A stretch of 54,452 nucleotides of DNA from NCBI GenBank assembly GCA_009379995.1, contig WHSR01000026.1:1-54452 (forward strand). The letters are read 5' to 3'. The position numbers were made by a program, and so were the translations under genes. The notes beneath the pieces are model-generated. The model saw only the letters and a program-made list of their open reading frames with translations, ran no database searches and was not told the DNA's origin. This document shows positions 15,170 through 24,035 of this stretch, piece after piece. How positions within the stretch are numbered: the first letter of the stretch is position 1; every line of letters starts with the position of its first letter. Source of the DNA: Streptosporangiales bacterium. Lineage in GTDB: Bacteria > Actinomycetota > Actinomycetes > Streptosporangiales > WHSR01.

Positions 15170-16825
15170 ATGAAAGCCGCCGCGTGCGTTGCCGAGATCC
15201 TCAAGCGCGAGGGAGTGGACCTGCTCTTCGCATATCCCCTCAATCCGCTGATCGACGCGGTCGCCGACGTCGGCATTCGGCCGATCATCGTCCGTCAGGA
15301 ACGAGTCGGCCTGCACATGGCGGACGCCATGAGCCGGCTCACCTCCGGACGACGGACCGGGGTCTTCGTGATGCAGCTCGGCCCCGGGGCCGAGAACGCG
15401 TTCGGCGGCGTGGCACAGGCCTACGCGGAATCGGTCCCCATCCTGGTCTTGCCGGCCGGCTACCCGAGAGCGCAGATGAATCTGCCGCCGAACTTCAACG
15501 CACTGCACAGCTATCGCCCCGTCACCAAGTGGGCCGACCAGGTGCCGCTGGCCGAGACCGTCCCCGACGTGATGCTGCGGGCCTTCACTCAGCTCCGCAA
15601 CGGCCGCCCGGGGCCGGTCCTGGTCGAGTTCCCCGCCGACGTCCTTACCGAGGACGTACCCGAACCGCTGCACTACGGGCCGGCCGCGTCGACTCGGTAC
15701 GGACCCGACCCGGAGGCCGTCAGCGCGGCGGCCGACGTACTCGTCGCGGCGCGACGGCCGCTGATCTACGCCGGCCAGGGGGTTCACTACGCGCGGGCGT
15801 GGCCGCAGCTGCGCGAGCTTGCCGAGCTTCTCGAGGCTCCGGTGGCGACGAGCCTGGAGGGGAAGAGCGCGTTCCCCGAGCAACACCCGCTGTCGCTGGG
15901 CGCGGGGGGCCGGGCCCTGCCGCTGCCCGTGCACGAATTCGTCCACAGCGCGGACTGCGTCTTCGGCATCGGCGCCAGCTTCACCAAGACATCCTTCGGA
16001 ATCGCCTGGCCCGACGTGTCCCGCACGGTCGTGCACGCGACGCTCGACCCGAGCGACTTCAACAGGGGTATACGCGCCGATCACGTGATCGCCGGCGACG
16101 CGGCCCTCACCCTGGACGCCCTCAACCACGAGCTGCGGGCACGGATCGGAACCGGCGGCCGGGGCCGCGCAGACGCCCTCGCGGCGGAGATCCAGGCGCT
16201 TCGGGCGCGGTGGTGGAAGCGGTGGGAGCCCAAGATGCGCTCGAACGAGGTCCCGCTTTCGCCGTACCGCGTGCTGTCCGACCTGTTCGAAACCGTCGAC
16301 GTGGCGAACACGATCATCACCCATGACGCGGGAGGCCCACGCGACCAGCTGTCGCCGTTCTGGCAGACCCGCGAGCCGCTCACCTACCTGGGCTGGGGCA
16401 AGACCACCCAGCTCGGCTACGGCCTGGGGCTGGCCATGGGCGCGAAGCTCACCTGCCCGGACAAGCTGTGCGTCAACGTCATGGGCGACGCGGCGTTCGG
16501 GTTCACCGCCATGGACATCGAGACGGCCGCCCGGAACGAGATTCCGACCCTGACCATCCTGCTCAACAACTCGACGATGGCCTGCGAGCTCTGGGCGATG
16601 GAACTGTCCACCGCCAAGTTCCGCACCACCGACATCACCGGCGACTACACGGGCCTTGCGCGATCCCTCGGCGCGTACGGCGAGCGCGTCGAGCAACCCG
16701 GCGAGATCGTCCCGGCGATCCGCCGAGCGGTCGAACAGACTCACTCCGGCAAGCCGGCCGTGCTCGAGTTCATCACCGCCGAGGAGACCGAGTTCTCCGG
16801 GCCCGCAACGCTCGAAGACCTCTAA
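15170..16825 (+). CDS. Thiamine-diphosphate-dependent enzyme of the acetolactate synthase/benzoylformate decarboxylase family
   Basis: From ATG 15170 (GGAAGG nine bases upstream; GTG 15164 is too close to it) the protein is 551 aa. The N-terminal PYR domain has the ThDP-activating glutamate in RQERVGLHMADAMSR (Glu44), the middle domain has PLIYAGQGVHYA, and the C-terminal PP domain has the Mg/ThDP motif GDAAFGFTAMDIETA ending ILLNNS (the usual GDG...NN, here GDA). The protein should cleave or form a bond next to a 2-oxo acid carbonyl. The substrate pocket cannot be assigned. It is the last plus-strand gene of this group. Confidence 0.9.
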   Translation: MKAAACVAEILKREGVDLLFAYPLNPLIDAVADVGIRPIIVRQERVGLHMADAMSRLTSGRRTGVFVMQLGPGAENAFGGVAQAYAESVPILVLPAGYPRAQMNLPPNFNALHSYRPVTKWADQVPLAETVPDVMLRAFTQLRNGRPGPVLVEFPADVLTEDVPEPLHYGPAASTRYGPDPEAVSAAADVLVAARRPLIYAGQGVHYARAWPQLRELAELLEAPVATSLEGKSAFPEQHPLSLGAGGRALPLPVHEFVHSADCVFGIGASFTKTSFGIAWPDVSRTVVHATLDPSDFNRGIRADHVIAGDAALTLDALNHELRARIGTGGRGRADALAAEIQALRARWWKRWEPKMRSNEVPLSPYRVLSDLFETVDVANTIITHDAGGPRDQLSPFWQTREPLTYLGWGKTTQLGYGLGLAMGAKLTCPDKLCVNVMGDAAFGFTAMDIETAARNEIPTLTILLNNSTMACELWAMELSTAKFRTTDITGDYTGLARSLGAYGERVEQPGEIVPAIRRAVEQTHSGKPAVLEFITAEETEFSGPATLEDL

Positions 16826-16849
16826 CCCGCGCCAGCCCGGGGTGGTAAA

Positions 16850-16866
16850 CCGCCGTGCGTCGGCGG
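16850..16866 (+). terminator. Possible terminator hairpin
   Basis: CCGCCG (16850-16855), loop TGCGT, CGGCGG (16861-16866) lies 25 bases after the ThDP enzyme stop. There is no T tract, as is common in high-GC actinobacteria. Confidence 0.35.
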
Positions 16867-16895
16867 ATAAGGACGAGCCGGTACGGCCGGCTGGT

Positions 16896-17429
16896 TCACA
16901 CCCGGTAATCGACGAGGAGTGCACCCGAGGGCGTCCCGACGGCCCGCAACAGCTCCAGCTTGCGCAGGTTGTCTTCATCCTTGAACAGTTTCCGGCCGCC
17001 TCCGGCTAGAGCCGGGGCGATGACGAGCCGCAGTTCATCCGCGAGGCCGGACCCAATCAGGGAGCGAGCAAGCCGGATGCTGCCGTGGACACCGATGTCA
17101 CCTCCTGGCTGTTCCTTGAGGTCGCGAACGAACTGCGGGACGGCGTCGGTGACGACGGTGGTATTGGTCCACAGGGTTGCCGGTTGTGTCGAGGTGACGA
17201 CGTACTTGTGAACTCCGTTGATGAAGCCGGCGAAGGGCTCGTCATTCGAGGTCGGCCAGTAGGAGGCCCAGTCATCATAGGTCCGGCGTCCGAGCAGTAC
17301 GGCGTCTTGGGCCTCGATGACCCGGGTGAGGTTGGCGTACATCTCATCGTCGAAGTCGAAGACGTACCGGTCAGGGGACTCGGCGACTCCGTCGAGGGAC
17401 AGCAGCGTGTAGAGCACAAGCTTCCGCAT
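16896..17429 (-). CDS. Dihydrofolate reductase-like protein (RibD C-terminal domain)
   Basis: The 177-aa product starts at ATG 17429 after AGGGAG. MRKLVLYTLLSLDGVAESPD, AVLLGRRTYDDWASYWP, HKYVVTST, GGDIGVHGSIRLARSLIGSGLADELRLVIAPALAGGGRKLF are the standard blocks of the RibD C-terminal/DHFR-like reductases (YyaP, YwjB group). The fold binds NADPH. Most family members have no known substrate and do not replace FolA. It stands alone between the catabolic genes and the conservon and is convergent with the ThDP gene. Confidence 0.92.
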   Translation of the reverse strand: MRKLVLYTLLSLDGVAESPDRYVFDFDDEMYANLTRVIEAQDAVLLGRRTYDDWASYWPTSNDEPFAGFINGVHKYVVTSTQPATLWTNTTVVTDAVPQFVRDLKEQPGGDIGVHGSIRLARSLIGSGLADELRLVIAPALAGGGRKLFKDEDNLRKLELLRAVGTPSGALLVDYRV

Positions 17430-17610
17430 GCGGCTCCCTACCTCCTTCGGTGTGACGGACGTGGTCTGTCATGGGGTAAGACTGCCGAACACCCGCGGAT
17501 TCATCGCCTGTCGCCAAGCATCCGGTTCAGGCCACCCGGCACGGGAAGAAAGGCGACGCGCACCTGTAGGTGAGCCCCAGGTCGCTAACGAGCGTGCTAT
17601 CGGATCCTCG

Positions 17611-18189
17611 TCAGCTCTGCGCCGGGGCCGCGGCCCTTTCCCTTATCGACGACAGCAGCGCCAGCAGCACCTTGGTACTGGAGCGACGCTTGCGTACGTC
17701 GCACGTGATGACGGGCATCGACGGCGACAGGTCCAGCGCCTCGCGCACACCCTCCGGCTCGCAGTAAGCGCAGTCACGCTTGCCGTGGAAGCAGTTCACC
17801 CCCACCGCGAAGGGAATACACCGTGACTCGAAGTAATCCACGGCCGCGAAGCTGGTCGTGAGACGACGGGTATCGACAAGCACTACCGCGCCCAGGGCAC
17901 CATAAGCGAGCTCGTCCCACATAAACCAGAAGCGTGTCTGGCCGGGCGTGCCGAACAAATAAAGGATCAGCTGGCGGTTGATGGTTATCCGGCCGAAGTC
18001 CATGGCGACAGTGGTCTGTGCCTTCTCCTCGACGTCCGTCAGGTCGTCCACCCCGAGGCTGACCTCGGTCATCAGCTCTTCGGTCTGTAGAGGTTCGATC
18101 TCGCTCACCGAGCCCACCATGGTGGTCTTACCCACGGCGAAGCCGCCGGCCACGAGAATCTTCACCGCCGTCGGCACAGAATTTGCCAT
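17611..18189 (-). CDS. cvnD: Conservon GTPase (CvnD-like)
   Basis: The 192-aa protein begins MANSVPTAVKILVAGGF; the P-loop is GGFAVGKTT, followed by TTVAMDFGRI (switch) and LFGTPGQTRFWFMWDEL (G3, DxxG variant), all typical of the small MglA-like GTPases of conservons. A start at 18219 would add ten residues inside the preceding gene; ATG 18189 matches known CvnD N-termini better. It is the fourth gene of the kinase-roadblock-DUF742-GTPase set and would act at the membrane as the GTP switch of a G-protein-like signalling complex. A small cysteine-rich stretch, CFHGKRDCAYC, is seen near residue 145. Confidence 0.92.
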   Translation of the reverse strand: MANSVPTAVKILVAGGFAVGKTTMVGSVSEIEPLQTEELMTEVSLGVDDLTDVEEKAQTTVAMDFGRITINRQLILYLFGTPGQTRFWFMWDELAYGALGAVVLVDTRRLTTSFAAVDYFESRCIPFAVGVNCFHGKRDCAYCEPEGVREALDLSPSMPVITCDVRKRRSSTKVLLALLSSIRERAAAPAQS

Positions 18190-18196
18190 TATGGGA

Positions 18197-18577
18197 TCAG
18201 AGAAGCTCACGGAGGCCATCCAAAACCGCGTCGACTATCTGAATGTCCGGCATTTCGGCCACGGCGATGGGTGCCTTGGTAACGATCGCTGAGACGTCGA
18301 GGAGGTCTCCGAGCAATACCTTCACCACGCTGATCGGCAAATTCGCTTTGGCTGCGATTTCGGCGACCGACAGCGCTTGATCGCGACACAGGGTGAGGAT
18401 TTCGACCGCCTCTGGCTCCACATCCCTCGTGTCAACATCACCATTGGCGACAACGTGCGTGATGAGGTTCAGCGTGTCCTGTGTCGGACGGGTACGTCCC
18501 CGAGTGATCGTGTAGGGCCGGACGAGGTGTCTCGCCCTCTCGTCGAACCACGGTCTGGCCGTCTCGTTGTCACGCAT
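18197..18577 (-). CDS. cvnC: Conservon DUF742 protein (CvnC-like)
   Basis: From ATG 18577, which overlaps the roadblock gene stop by eight bases, the product is 126 aa. ARHLVRPYTITRGRTRPTQ, ALSVAEIAAKANLPISVVKVLLGDLLD and the end QIVDAVLDGLREL are diagnostic of DUF742, a winged-helix-like protein always found third in conservons. It is thought to help link the kinase to the GTPase. An in-frame ATG at 18586 is an alternative start. The next gene follows after seven bases. Confidence 0.92.
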   Translation of the reverse strand: MRDNETARPWFDERARHLVRPYTITRGRTRPTQDTLNLITHVVANGDVDTRDVEPEAVEILTLCRDQALSVAEIAAKANLPISVVKVLLGDLLDVSAIVTKAPIAVAEMPDIQIVDAVLDGLRELL

Positions 18578-18995
18578 TCTCACCATCGTGTGGGGTATCT
18601 GTTCGGCGGGTGGCACTGAGATGGTCACCCACCTTCTGAACAAGTGTGTGCGCCTGGTACGCCATCATTCCCGCATCGACCTTGTTCGAGGCGAGGACGG
18701 CCACTCGCGCGAGATCGCCGGCCTCGGCAACGAACACGTAGCGCTTTTCCGATTGGACGACCGTCTGCTGCACCTGGCCGCCGTCGAAGCGCCGTTGGAC
18801 ACCCATGGCAAGACTGTGAAGTCCGGTGGCCATGGCCGCGAGTTGCTCGGCGTCCTCCTGCCTCGCACCACGCGAGTGGGCTATCGCTAGCCCGTCCCCC
18901 GACAGCAGAACCGCGTACAGCATTTCCGGGACCGCGTCCACCATCTGGTCCAAGAGCCACTGGACGGTTTCATCGGCCTGGATCTTCGTCCCCAT
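18570..18995 (-). CDS. cvnB: Conservon roadblock/LC7 protein (CvnB-like)
   Basis: Start ATG 18995 has AAGGA eight bases before it and lies inside the end of the kinase gene. The 141-aa product shows the roadblock/LC7 pattern: VQWLLDQMVDAVPEMLYAVLLSGDGLAIAHS, AEQLAAMATGLHSLAMGV, RYVFVAEAGDLARVAVLAS and QAHTLVQKVGDHL. Such proteins act as GTPase-activating or scaffold partners of MglA-like GTPases, here CvnD. The stop overlaps the start of the DUF742 gene, so levels of B and C are coupled. Confidence 0.93.
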   Translation of the reverse strand: MGTKIQADETVQWLLDQMVDAVPEMLYAVLLSGDGLAIAHSRGARQEDAEQLAAMATGLHSLAMGVQRRFDGGQVQQTVVQSEKRYVFVAEAGDLARVAVLASNKVDAGMMAYQAHTLVQKVGDHLSATRRTDTPHDGENA

Positions 18996-21468
18996 CACCA
19001 TCGTCCTTCGTGTTCGGCGTTGTCTCGCCGAGATCCTGGTCACGCGTACCGGCGAGGGAGTGCTCGTCGCCCGCCGGGGCGGCGGCCCGGGCCTGACTGC
19101 TTCCCCGCTGCATGGCCGCGAGGGCGGCGGTGACTTGCTCCAGCGAGACCGCACCCGCGCTCGGTTCCGAGGGTGTCGCCAGCTCGTGCAACTGCGATGT
19201 GAGGCTCGCGCCCCTAACCCGCTTGGGGAAACCGCGATCCGTCACCGGCTCTGGATGCGACGGGTCGCGCGTCACGTCTTCCTCCGCGGGCGTAATCTCT
19301 TCGCCTCCGCCGTCCATGGAGCGCAGGTCGGACCGGTGCACATCCGAGCCGAGCCGCATCCTGAGGATCGGGGGAAACGTCGACGGCAGCGGGTCTGATT
19401 CGCTCGGCGCCTCGGGTGCCGTGTCCGCCGAGCCTCCGGGGTCCCCAACAGGCCCGTAGTCCTCCGCGGGCCGTGGGGCAGGCTCCGCCCCGCTCGCCGA
19501 TGCGACCACCCTCGCACCGGCGGGAAGCCCGGGGATGCCCCCGGCGGCCTGGGGTTTCTTCAGGGTGGACTTCGGCAGCAGCACGACCGCGGAGGTCCCG
19601 CCGTACCGGCTCCTGCGCAGCGACACCTCGATGCCGTGCCGTTGCGCCAGCCGCGCGACCACGAACAAACCCAGGCGCGCGTCCTTTCCTCGCAGCACCA
19701 GCTCGGGTGCCGGCGGATTGGCCAGGCGCTCGTTGTGCTGCTCGTATTCCTCGCGCTTCATTCCCAGCCCTCGGTCCTCGACCTCGATCACCAGACCGTT
19801 GGGCGTCTCCTCGGCGCTGAGCCCCACCTTCGTGTGTGGTGGCGAGAAGAAAGCGCCGTTCTCCAGGAGCTCGGCTACGAGGTGGATGACGTCGGTGCCG
19901 GCCGGACCGGCCAGTGACACCCGCGGCAGCTGCGTCCCCATCGTGACCCGACCGTAGTCTTCGATCTCCGAAACGGCGCTGCGGAGCACGTCGACCAGAG
20001 GGGTGGCTTCGTTTGGCCCGTGCGACACGTGGGTGCCGGCGAGCAGCAGCAGGTTCTCCGCGTGGCGCCGCACCCGGGTGGCCGTGTGGTCAACCGCGAA
20101 GAGCTTCTCGAGCAGCTCCGGATCCTCGTACGTACGCTCCATGGCGTCGAGCATGGAGATCTCCCGGTGGACCAGAATCTGCGTCCGCCGGGCGAGATTC
20201 GCGAGGATCTTGGTGGTGCCCTCGCCCGCTTGGGCCTGCCGCACCACAGCGGTTTCCGCGGTTCGCCGCAGAGCCACGACGTTGGCGCCGAGCTGGCCGA
20301 GCTCGTCGACGCCCCAGTCCCGCTCCTTCGTCTCGCCGGCCAGGTCCACCTCTTCGCCGCGCTCCAGCCGGGCGGCGAGCTCGGGCAGCCGCGCGTCGGC
20401 CTCGTGAATCGTTTCCCGCAGCGTGGACAGCCGATGCCGCAGTGCGTGCGAGGCGCGGGCAAGGAACACGCCGGAAAGTATCAGGACCAACAGCCCCACG
20501 ACGCCGCCCGCGGACGTGCGCAAGAGGAGATCGTTTGCCCGCGAGGTGCTCTCATCGATCACGGCGTCGAAGGACGCCATGCTCAGCTCCCGCAGATCGG
20601 TGCTCGTACGATCCACGGCGTCCCGCCACTGGTCGGCTTGCGCGGGCAGCGTCGAGCCCCGACCGACGACAACGGCATCCTCGATGGACGCCATCTGCTC
20701 CCACTGTGGACTGGCGGTGATGCGTTCGTAGTCCCGGGAATGGCGGGCGGGAAGGTTTCCGTCGGCCTGTTCGGTGTCGACGAGGCGTTGCCCGGCCACG
20801 TACTCGGCGAAGTCCCTGCGACCCGCCGAGCTCAGCTCGTCGGCGACCCAAGCCGCTGACAGCAGGGCATCCTCACGGGCGATCATCTCGCCTACCCGAA
20901 CCGATGCCGCCACGGCAGCCGTCCCGTTGGCAAGCTGGCCGTCGGAGGTACGGGACAGCGCCTGCTGCAGGCGACCTATCAGGGTGATCGTCTTGGTGTA
21001 GTACCGAAACGCGGTGGCCGGCGAGACGAACTGGCTGTCGACGGCGGCCCGCTGCCGGGACAGGTCTTCGAGTTCGCCCCGGACCGCACGCGCCCGACCC
21101 GACACCTGCGAGCCGGCACCCTCCAGCGCCGCGTCCGTCTGGCGACGGTACTCCTCGACAGCGGCGTCGGTCTGCCGGCGACCCGCGTATAGGGCGGGAT
21201 CGGAGGACGTCGGTGCAGCCAGCCAGACGGCGGTCAGGCGCCGCTCCTCCTGCAGGCTGGCGAGGACCTCGTAGGCCGGCACGCCAACGGACCTCATCAG
21301 CCGCGCCTCCGCGCGCTCCTCTAATGAGTCGTTGAGCAGCGCGTTCGCCGCCCATCCGCCCAGCCCGGCGAGGGCGACGCTGGGTAGGAGGACCAACAAG
21401 ATAAGGGAGGTACGCAGAGAGGCGTGGCGCCAGAACTGGAGCCCGGTGTGCTGGCGTATGCCCAACAT
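18970..21468 (-). CDS. cvnA: Conservon sensor histidine kinase (CvnA-like)
   Basis: From ATG 21468 (GAGGGAG four bases upstream) the protein is 832 aa. A basic start leads into a membrane segment (SLILLVLLPSVALAGLGGW), a long extracytoplasmic nitrate/indole-type sensing region of about 300 residues, a second membrane helix (VVGLLVLILSGVFLARA), a HAMP-like linker, an ATPase domain with the N-box ELLENGAFFSPP and the G-box EDRGLGM, and a disordered acidic/proline tail. The usual H-box dimer is replaced by the conservon form HREISMLDAMER. The tail overlaps the next gene. It is the input receptor of the CvnABCD complex; the signal is unknown. Confidence 0.93.
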   Translation of the reverse strand: MLGIRQHTGLQFWRHASLRTSLILLVLLPSVALAGLGGWAANALLNDSLEERAEARLMRSVGVPAYEVLASLQEERRLTAVWLAAPTSSDPALYAGRRQTDAAVEEYRRQTDAALEGAGSQVSGRARAVRGELEDLSRQRAAVDSQFVSPATAFRYYTKTITLIGRLQQALSRTSDGQLANGTAAVAASVRVGEMIAREDALLSAAWVADELSSAGRRDFAEYVAGQRLVDTEQADGNLPARHSRDYERITASPQWEQMASIEDAVVVGRGSTLPAQADQWRDAVDRTSTDLRELSMASFDAVIDESTSRANDLLLRTSAGGVVGLLVLILSGVFLARASHALRHRLSTLRETIHEADARLPELAARLERGEEVDLAGETKERDWGVDELGQLGANVVALRRTAETAVVRQAQAGEGTTKILANLARRTQILVHREISMLDAMERTYEDPELLEKLFAVDHTATRVRRHAENLLLLAGTHVSHGPNEATPLVDVLRSAVSEIEDYGRVTMGTQLPRVSLAGPAGTDVIHLVAELLENGAFFSPPHTKVGLSAEETPNGLVIEVEDRGLGMKREEYEQHNERLANPPAPELVLRGKDARLGLFVVARLAQRHGIEVSLRRSRYGGTSAVVLLPKSTLKKPQAAGGIPGLPAGARVVASASGAEPAPRPAEDYGPVGDPGGSADTAPEAPSESDPLPSTFPPILRMRLGSDVHRSDLRSMDGGGEEITPAEEDVTRDPSHPEPVTDRGFPKRVRGASLTSQLHELATPSEPSAGAVSLEQVTAALAAMQRGSSQARAAAPAGDEHSLAGTRDQDLGETTPNTKDDGDGDEDPGR

Positions 21469-21631
21469 CTGACTCCCTCGTCGGAAGAAGGACGTAGCGC
21501 GTACGGAATAGTCGACCGGATCCGGCATCGTGCAACACCGCCCCCGCAACGAGATGCGTCATGTTGGCCGACCCGAAGCACCGTACCAGCCGCACCGGCG
21601 GAGATTCGGCGGAACACCCGAAGGCGTCCAC

Positions 21632-22891
21632 CTACCAGGAAGCGGACGCGGCACCCCCCAACGCGTCAACTCCTCCCACCGCCGCCTCGGCGGGCGCCTC
21701 CGAACAGCCGATACGGCCGGCCAGCCGGGTGGACCAGTCCTGGCCGTAGGTCCCGAAGGCGACCTGCCCCAAGCGGTGCCGCTGGATGTCAGCGGTGCCG
21801 GCCGGCGCGTAGATATGAACGGCGTCCCGGTAGTAGCGCTCGATGTTGTGTACGCGCTGCAGACCCCGTGCCGCGTGGATCTCCATCGCGTCTTTGGCCG
21901 AGGCCGTCGCGTACTCGTAGTTGATCAGCTTGGCGTTGATCAGCTCGGCGTCGCACGGTAGCCCCCCATCCAGAAGATGGGTCGCGTGATAGGCGGCCAG
22001 CTTGGCGATCATCAGACGGGACTGCATCTGCCCGATCTTGAGATGGATGTTCGGCAGCTGTCCCAGCGGCTTGCCGTACACCGTGCGCTCCCGACAGAAC
22101 CGCACGGTGTCCTCCACCACAGCCCGGTGGATACCCAGAGATACCGCCGTCAGGTTTGGCCGCCCATACAGGATGCTGGAGGAATATGCGACATCCAGCC
22201 CTTGTCCCTCGTCAGCCAGCCGGTTGGCGACGGGTACGCGGCAGTTCTCGAAGATGATTTCGCCAAAGCTGAAGCCGTGCAGACCGAAGGGATCGCCCAG
22301 CTCACCGAGCCGGAAGCCCGGACGGTCACTTTCCACGAGGAAGGCCGTCAACCCGTGCGAGCCCTCGCCCGTCCGCAGCACCACCCCGTGCACATCACCG
22401 ATGTGGGAGTTGCCAACGAACCACTTGCGGCCGTTGAGAAGGTACTCGTCCCCTCGACGCTCGGCCGTCCCCGTCATTCCCAGAACGTGGCCGCCGGACT
22501 CCGGCTCGGTCACCGCGATGGTCGGCAGGCAATCCCCGGAGGCGACCTGCGGCAGCCAGTGCGCCTTCTGCTCTTCCGACCCGAAGTGGATCACTTTCGC
22601 AACCCCGAGTTGCGAAGCCTGGACCATGGCCCCCATTGCCGCGCTGACCCGGGACAGTTCCTCGATGATGATCGTCTTGGCGAGGTGTCCCATGCCCATA
22701 CCGCCGTATCTGCACGGTATGGTCACCCCAATCCAGCCCTGCCGGGCGATCGCCCGAGACAGGTCCCGATCGACCTCCTGCTTCGCCTCCATCCCCGCCA
22801 CCCGAGGCTCTACCTCCTCCTCGGCGAAGCGGCGGACCTCCGCTCGCAGCCTCTTGTGCTGCGGGTCAACGAAGTAGTCCATCGCCACCAT
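21632..22891 (-). CDS. Acyl-CoA dehydrogenase family protein
   Basis: ATG 22891 with GAGGGA about nine bases upstream gives 419 aa. Signatures: GWIGVTIPCRYGGMGMGH, IAVTEPESGGHVLGMTGTAERRGDEYLLNGRKWFVGNSH (FAD loop), CRERTVYGKPLGQLPNIHLKIGQMQ and AMEIHAARGLQRVHNIERYYRDA. In most members the catalytic glutamate is in IYEGTxxIQ; here the place reads IYAPAGTADIQ, without that Glu, and no obvious isovaleryl-type replacement is seen. It may use a different base or catalyse a related flavin reaction. It stands alone upstream of the conservon on the same strand. Confidence 0.9.
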   Translation of the reverse strand: MVAMDYFVDPQHKRLRAEVRRFAEEEVEPRVAGMEAKQEVDRDLSRAIARQGWIGVTIPCRYGGMGMGHLAKTIIIEELSRVSAAMGAMVQASQLGVAKVIHFGSEEQKAHWLPQVASGDCLPTIAVTEPESGGHVLGMTGTAERRGDEYLLNGRKWFVGNSHIGDVHGVVLRTGEGSHGLTAFLVESDRPGFRLGELGDPFGLHGFSFGEIIFENCRVPVANRLADEGQGLDVAYSSSILYGRPNLTAVSLGIHRAVVEDTVRFCRERTVYGKPLGQLPNIHLKIGQMQSRLMIAKLAAYHATHLLDGGLPCDAELINAKLINYEYATASAKDAMEIHAARGLQRVHNIERYYRDAVHIYAPAGTADIQRHRLGQVAFGTYGQDWSTRLAGRIGCSEAPAEAAVGGVDALGGAASASW

Positions 22892-23255
22892 CGTCGGGGT
22901 TCCCTCCTGCGCTGCAAGTTGTGCCTGCTCATGCACCTACGAGTTGGAAGCCATGCAGTTCACCGAGGTTCGCTCGGTATGGTGCCGGTGTTCGAAGCTG
23001 GATGTACGAAAGAACGACGCGGACGAATGCTGTTGAGGCGTCCAAGAGGACGACACCCTTCCAATCGGTGGCCAGGGCAGCGGGTCCGACATATGCACGA
23101 TAGTGCATATTTAATCGTGAATGTACCACTTCGCATCTTCCACCGGAAGGCCCACTCGGGAGCCGCGGCCGGGCGTTGCGGCCACACCCGCGATGACCAG
23201 CAGACAGCTCGATTCGGTGCCTACACGGCGCGGAGATCTGCTTTCATGTGCAGCC
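22892..23255. other. Divergent promoter region, no gene
   Basis: These 364 bases separate the acyl-CoA dehydrogenase homologue (minus) from the GAF gene (plus). No coding frame is convincing. It is less GC-rich around 23090-23130, where a perfect palindrome lies. Confidence 0.55.
23091..23110. promoter_or_regulatory. Perfect palindromic operator candidate
   Basis: ATATGCAC (23091-23098), GATA, GTGCATAT (23103-23110): an 8-bp perfect inverted repeat with a 4-base centre. Size and symmetry suit a TetR- or GntR-type dimer. It lies about 200 bases before the acyl-CoA dehydrogenase start and 145 before the GAF start; the regulator is not encoded next to it. Confidence 0.55.
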
Positions 23256-23897
23256 ATGGATTCGCTGACAGGAACCCCCACGCCCGACCAAGGGGCGCCC
23301 TACGAGCCTGAGGACGTCCGCCGGCAACGAGTGGACCGCCTGCAGTACCTCGGCTTGGACGACCCCAGTTCCGACGAGGCCTTCGAGCGCTTCGCGCGGC
23401 TGGCGGCCAGCCTCACCCAGGCGCCGCTGGCGATGGTCAACTTCGTGAGCGACAAACTTCAGATGTTCCGGGGCTTGTTCGCTCCATCGGGTACACCGAA
23501 GGACGGCATCGTCTTTGACATGCCCGACCTCGACCGTACGATGCCGCTGCACTACGGCTTCTGCCCGCACGTGGTGGCCAACCGCTCGCCCCTGGCGCTG
23601 CACGACCTCCTCGCCTACCCGCGCTTCAGGGGCAACCCGGTCATCGACGAAATCGGCGTCCGCGCCTACATCGGCGCCCCGCTCGTCGACGACACCAACA
23701 CCGTCATCGGCACGGTATGCGCCCTCGACCTGCAGCCACGCTCGGAGCAGGGCTGGAAGGAACGGCGTCAGGACATGCAGCACCTCGCGGACGCGCTGCT
23801 GTCGGAGATCCGGGTGCGCGACTTCCTCGCGCGCAACCGGCAGCGGGCAACGCCTGCGGAGACCGCCGCCCAGAGCGCCGCGCCGTCCCCCGAGTGA
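23256..23897 (+). CDS. GAF domain protein
   Basis: From ATG 23256 the product is 213 aa. After a 25-residue lead, RLQYLGLDDPSSDEAFERFARLAASLTQAPLAMVNFVSDKLQMFRG and later YIGAPLVDDTNTVIGTVCALDLQPR form a standard GAF fold, as in free-standing GAF sensors and the input part of phosphorelay proteins. FCPHVVANRSPLALHDLLAYPRF is typical of the group that senses small ligands or redox state. No output domain is attached, so it probably acts through a partner. An in-frame start at 23121 would add 45 residues of poor coding quality and was rejected. Confidence 0.85.
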   Translation: MDSLTGTPTPDQGAPYEPEDVRRQRVDRLQYLGLDDPSSDEAFERFARLAASLTQAPLAMVNFVSDKLQMFRGLFAPSGTPKDGIVFDMPDLDRTMPLHYGFCPHVVANRSPLALHDLLAYPRFRGNPVIDEIGVRAYIGAPLVDDTNTVIGTVCALDLQPRSEQGWKERRQDMQHLADALLSEIRVRDFLARNRQRATPAETAAQSAAPSPE

Positions 23898-23935
23898 CGC
23901 ACGCCTCCGACCTCGAGGACCAATCCGCAGCTACA

Positions 23936-24008
23936 CCGGAAAAGTGCTCCTGCCTCGCGGTGAATGGCTGACCACCGGCATTCGCCGAGTTCAGGAGCAC
24001 TTTTCCGG
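23936..24008. terminator. Long inverted repeat between convergent genes, probable bidirectional terminator
   Basis: A perfect 17-bp inverted repeat, CCGGAAAAGTGCTCCTG (23936-23952) and CAGGAGCACTTTTCCGG (23992-24008), encloses 39 bases that are themselves partly self-complementary. It lies between the stops of the GAF gene (23897) and the thioesterase gene (24036). A run of four A or T in each arm gives either strand a U stretch. Confidence 0.65.
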
Positions 24009-24035
24009 ATCCGGAACAGCGGAGAGCGGCTCGTG

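Noticed and set aside
14543..16978. Minus-strand frame of about 800 codons opposite the DUF4188 and ThDP genes
   Set aside because: Same reason; no domain visible and both plus-strand genes have family motifs.
17430..17610. Additional small gene between the DHFR-like gene and the conservon
   Set aside because: Frames there have no ribosome site and no family resemblance.
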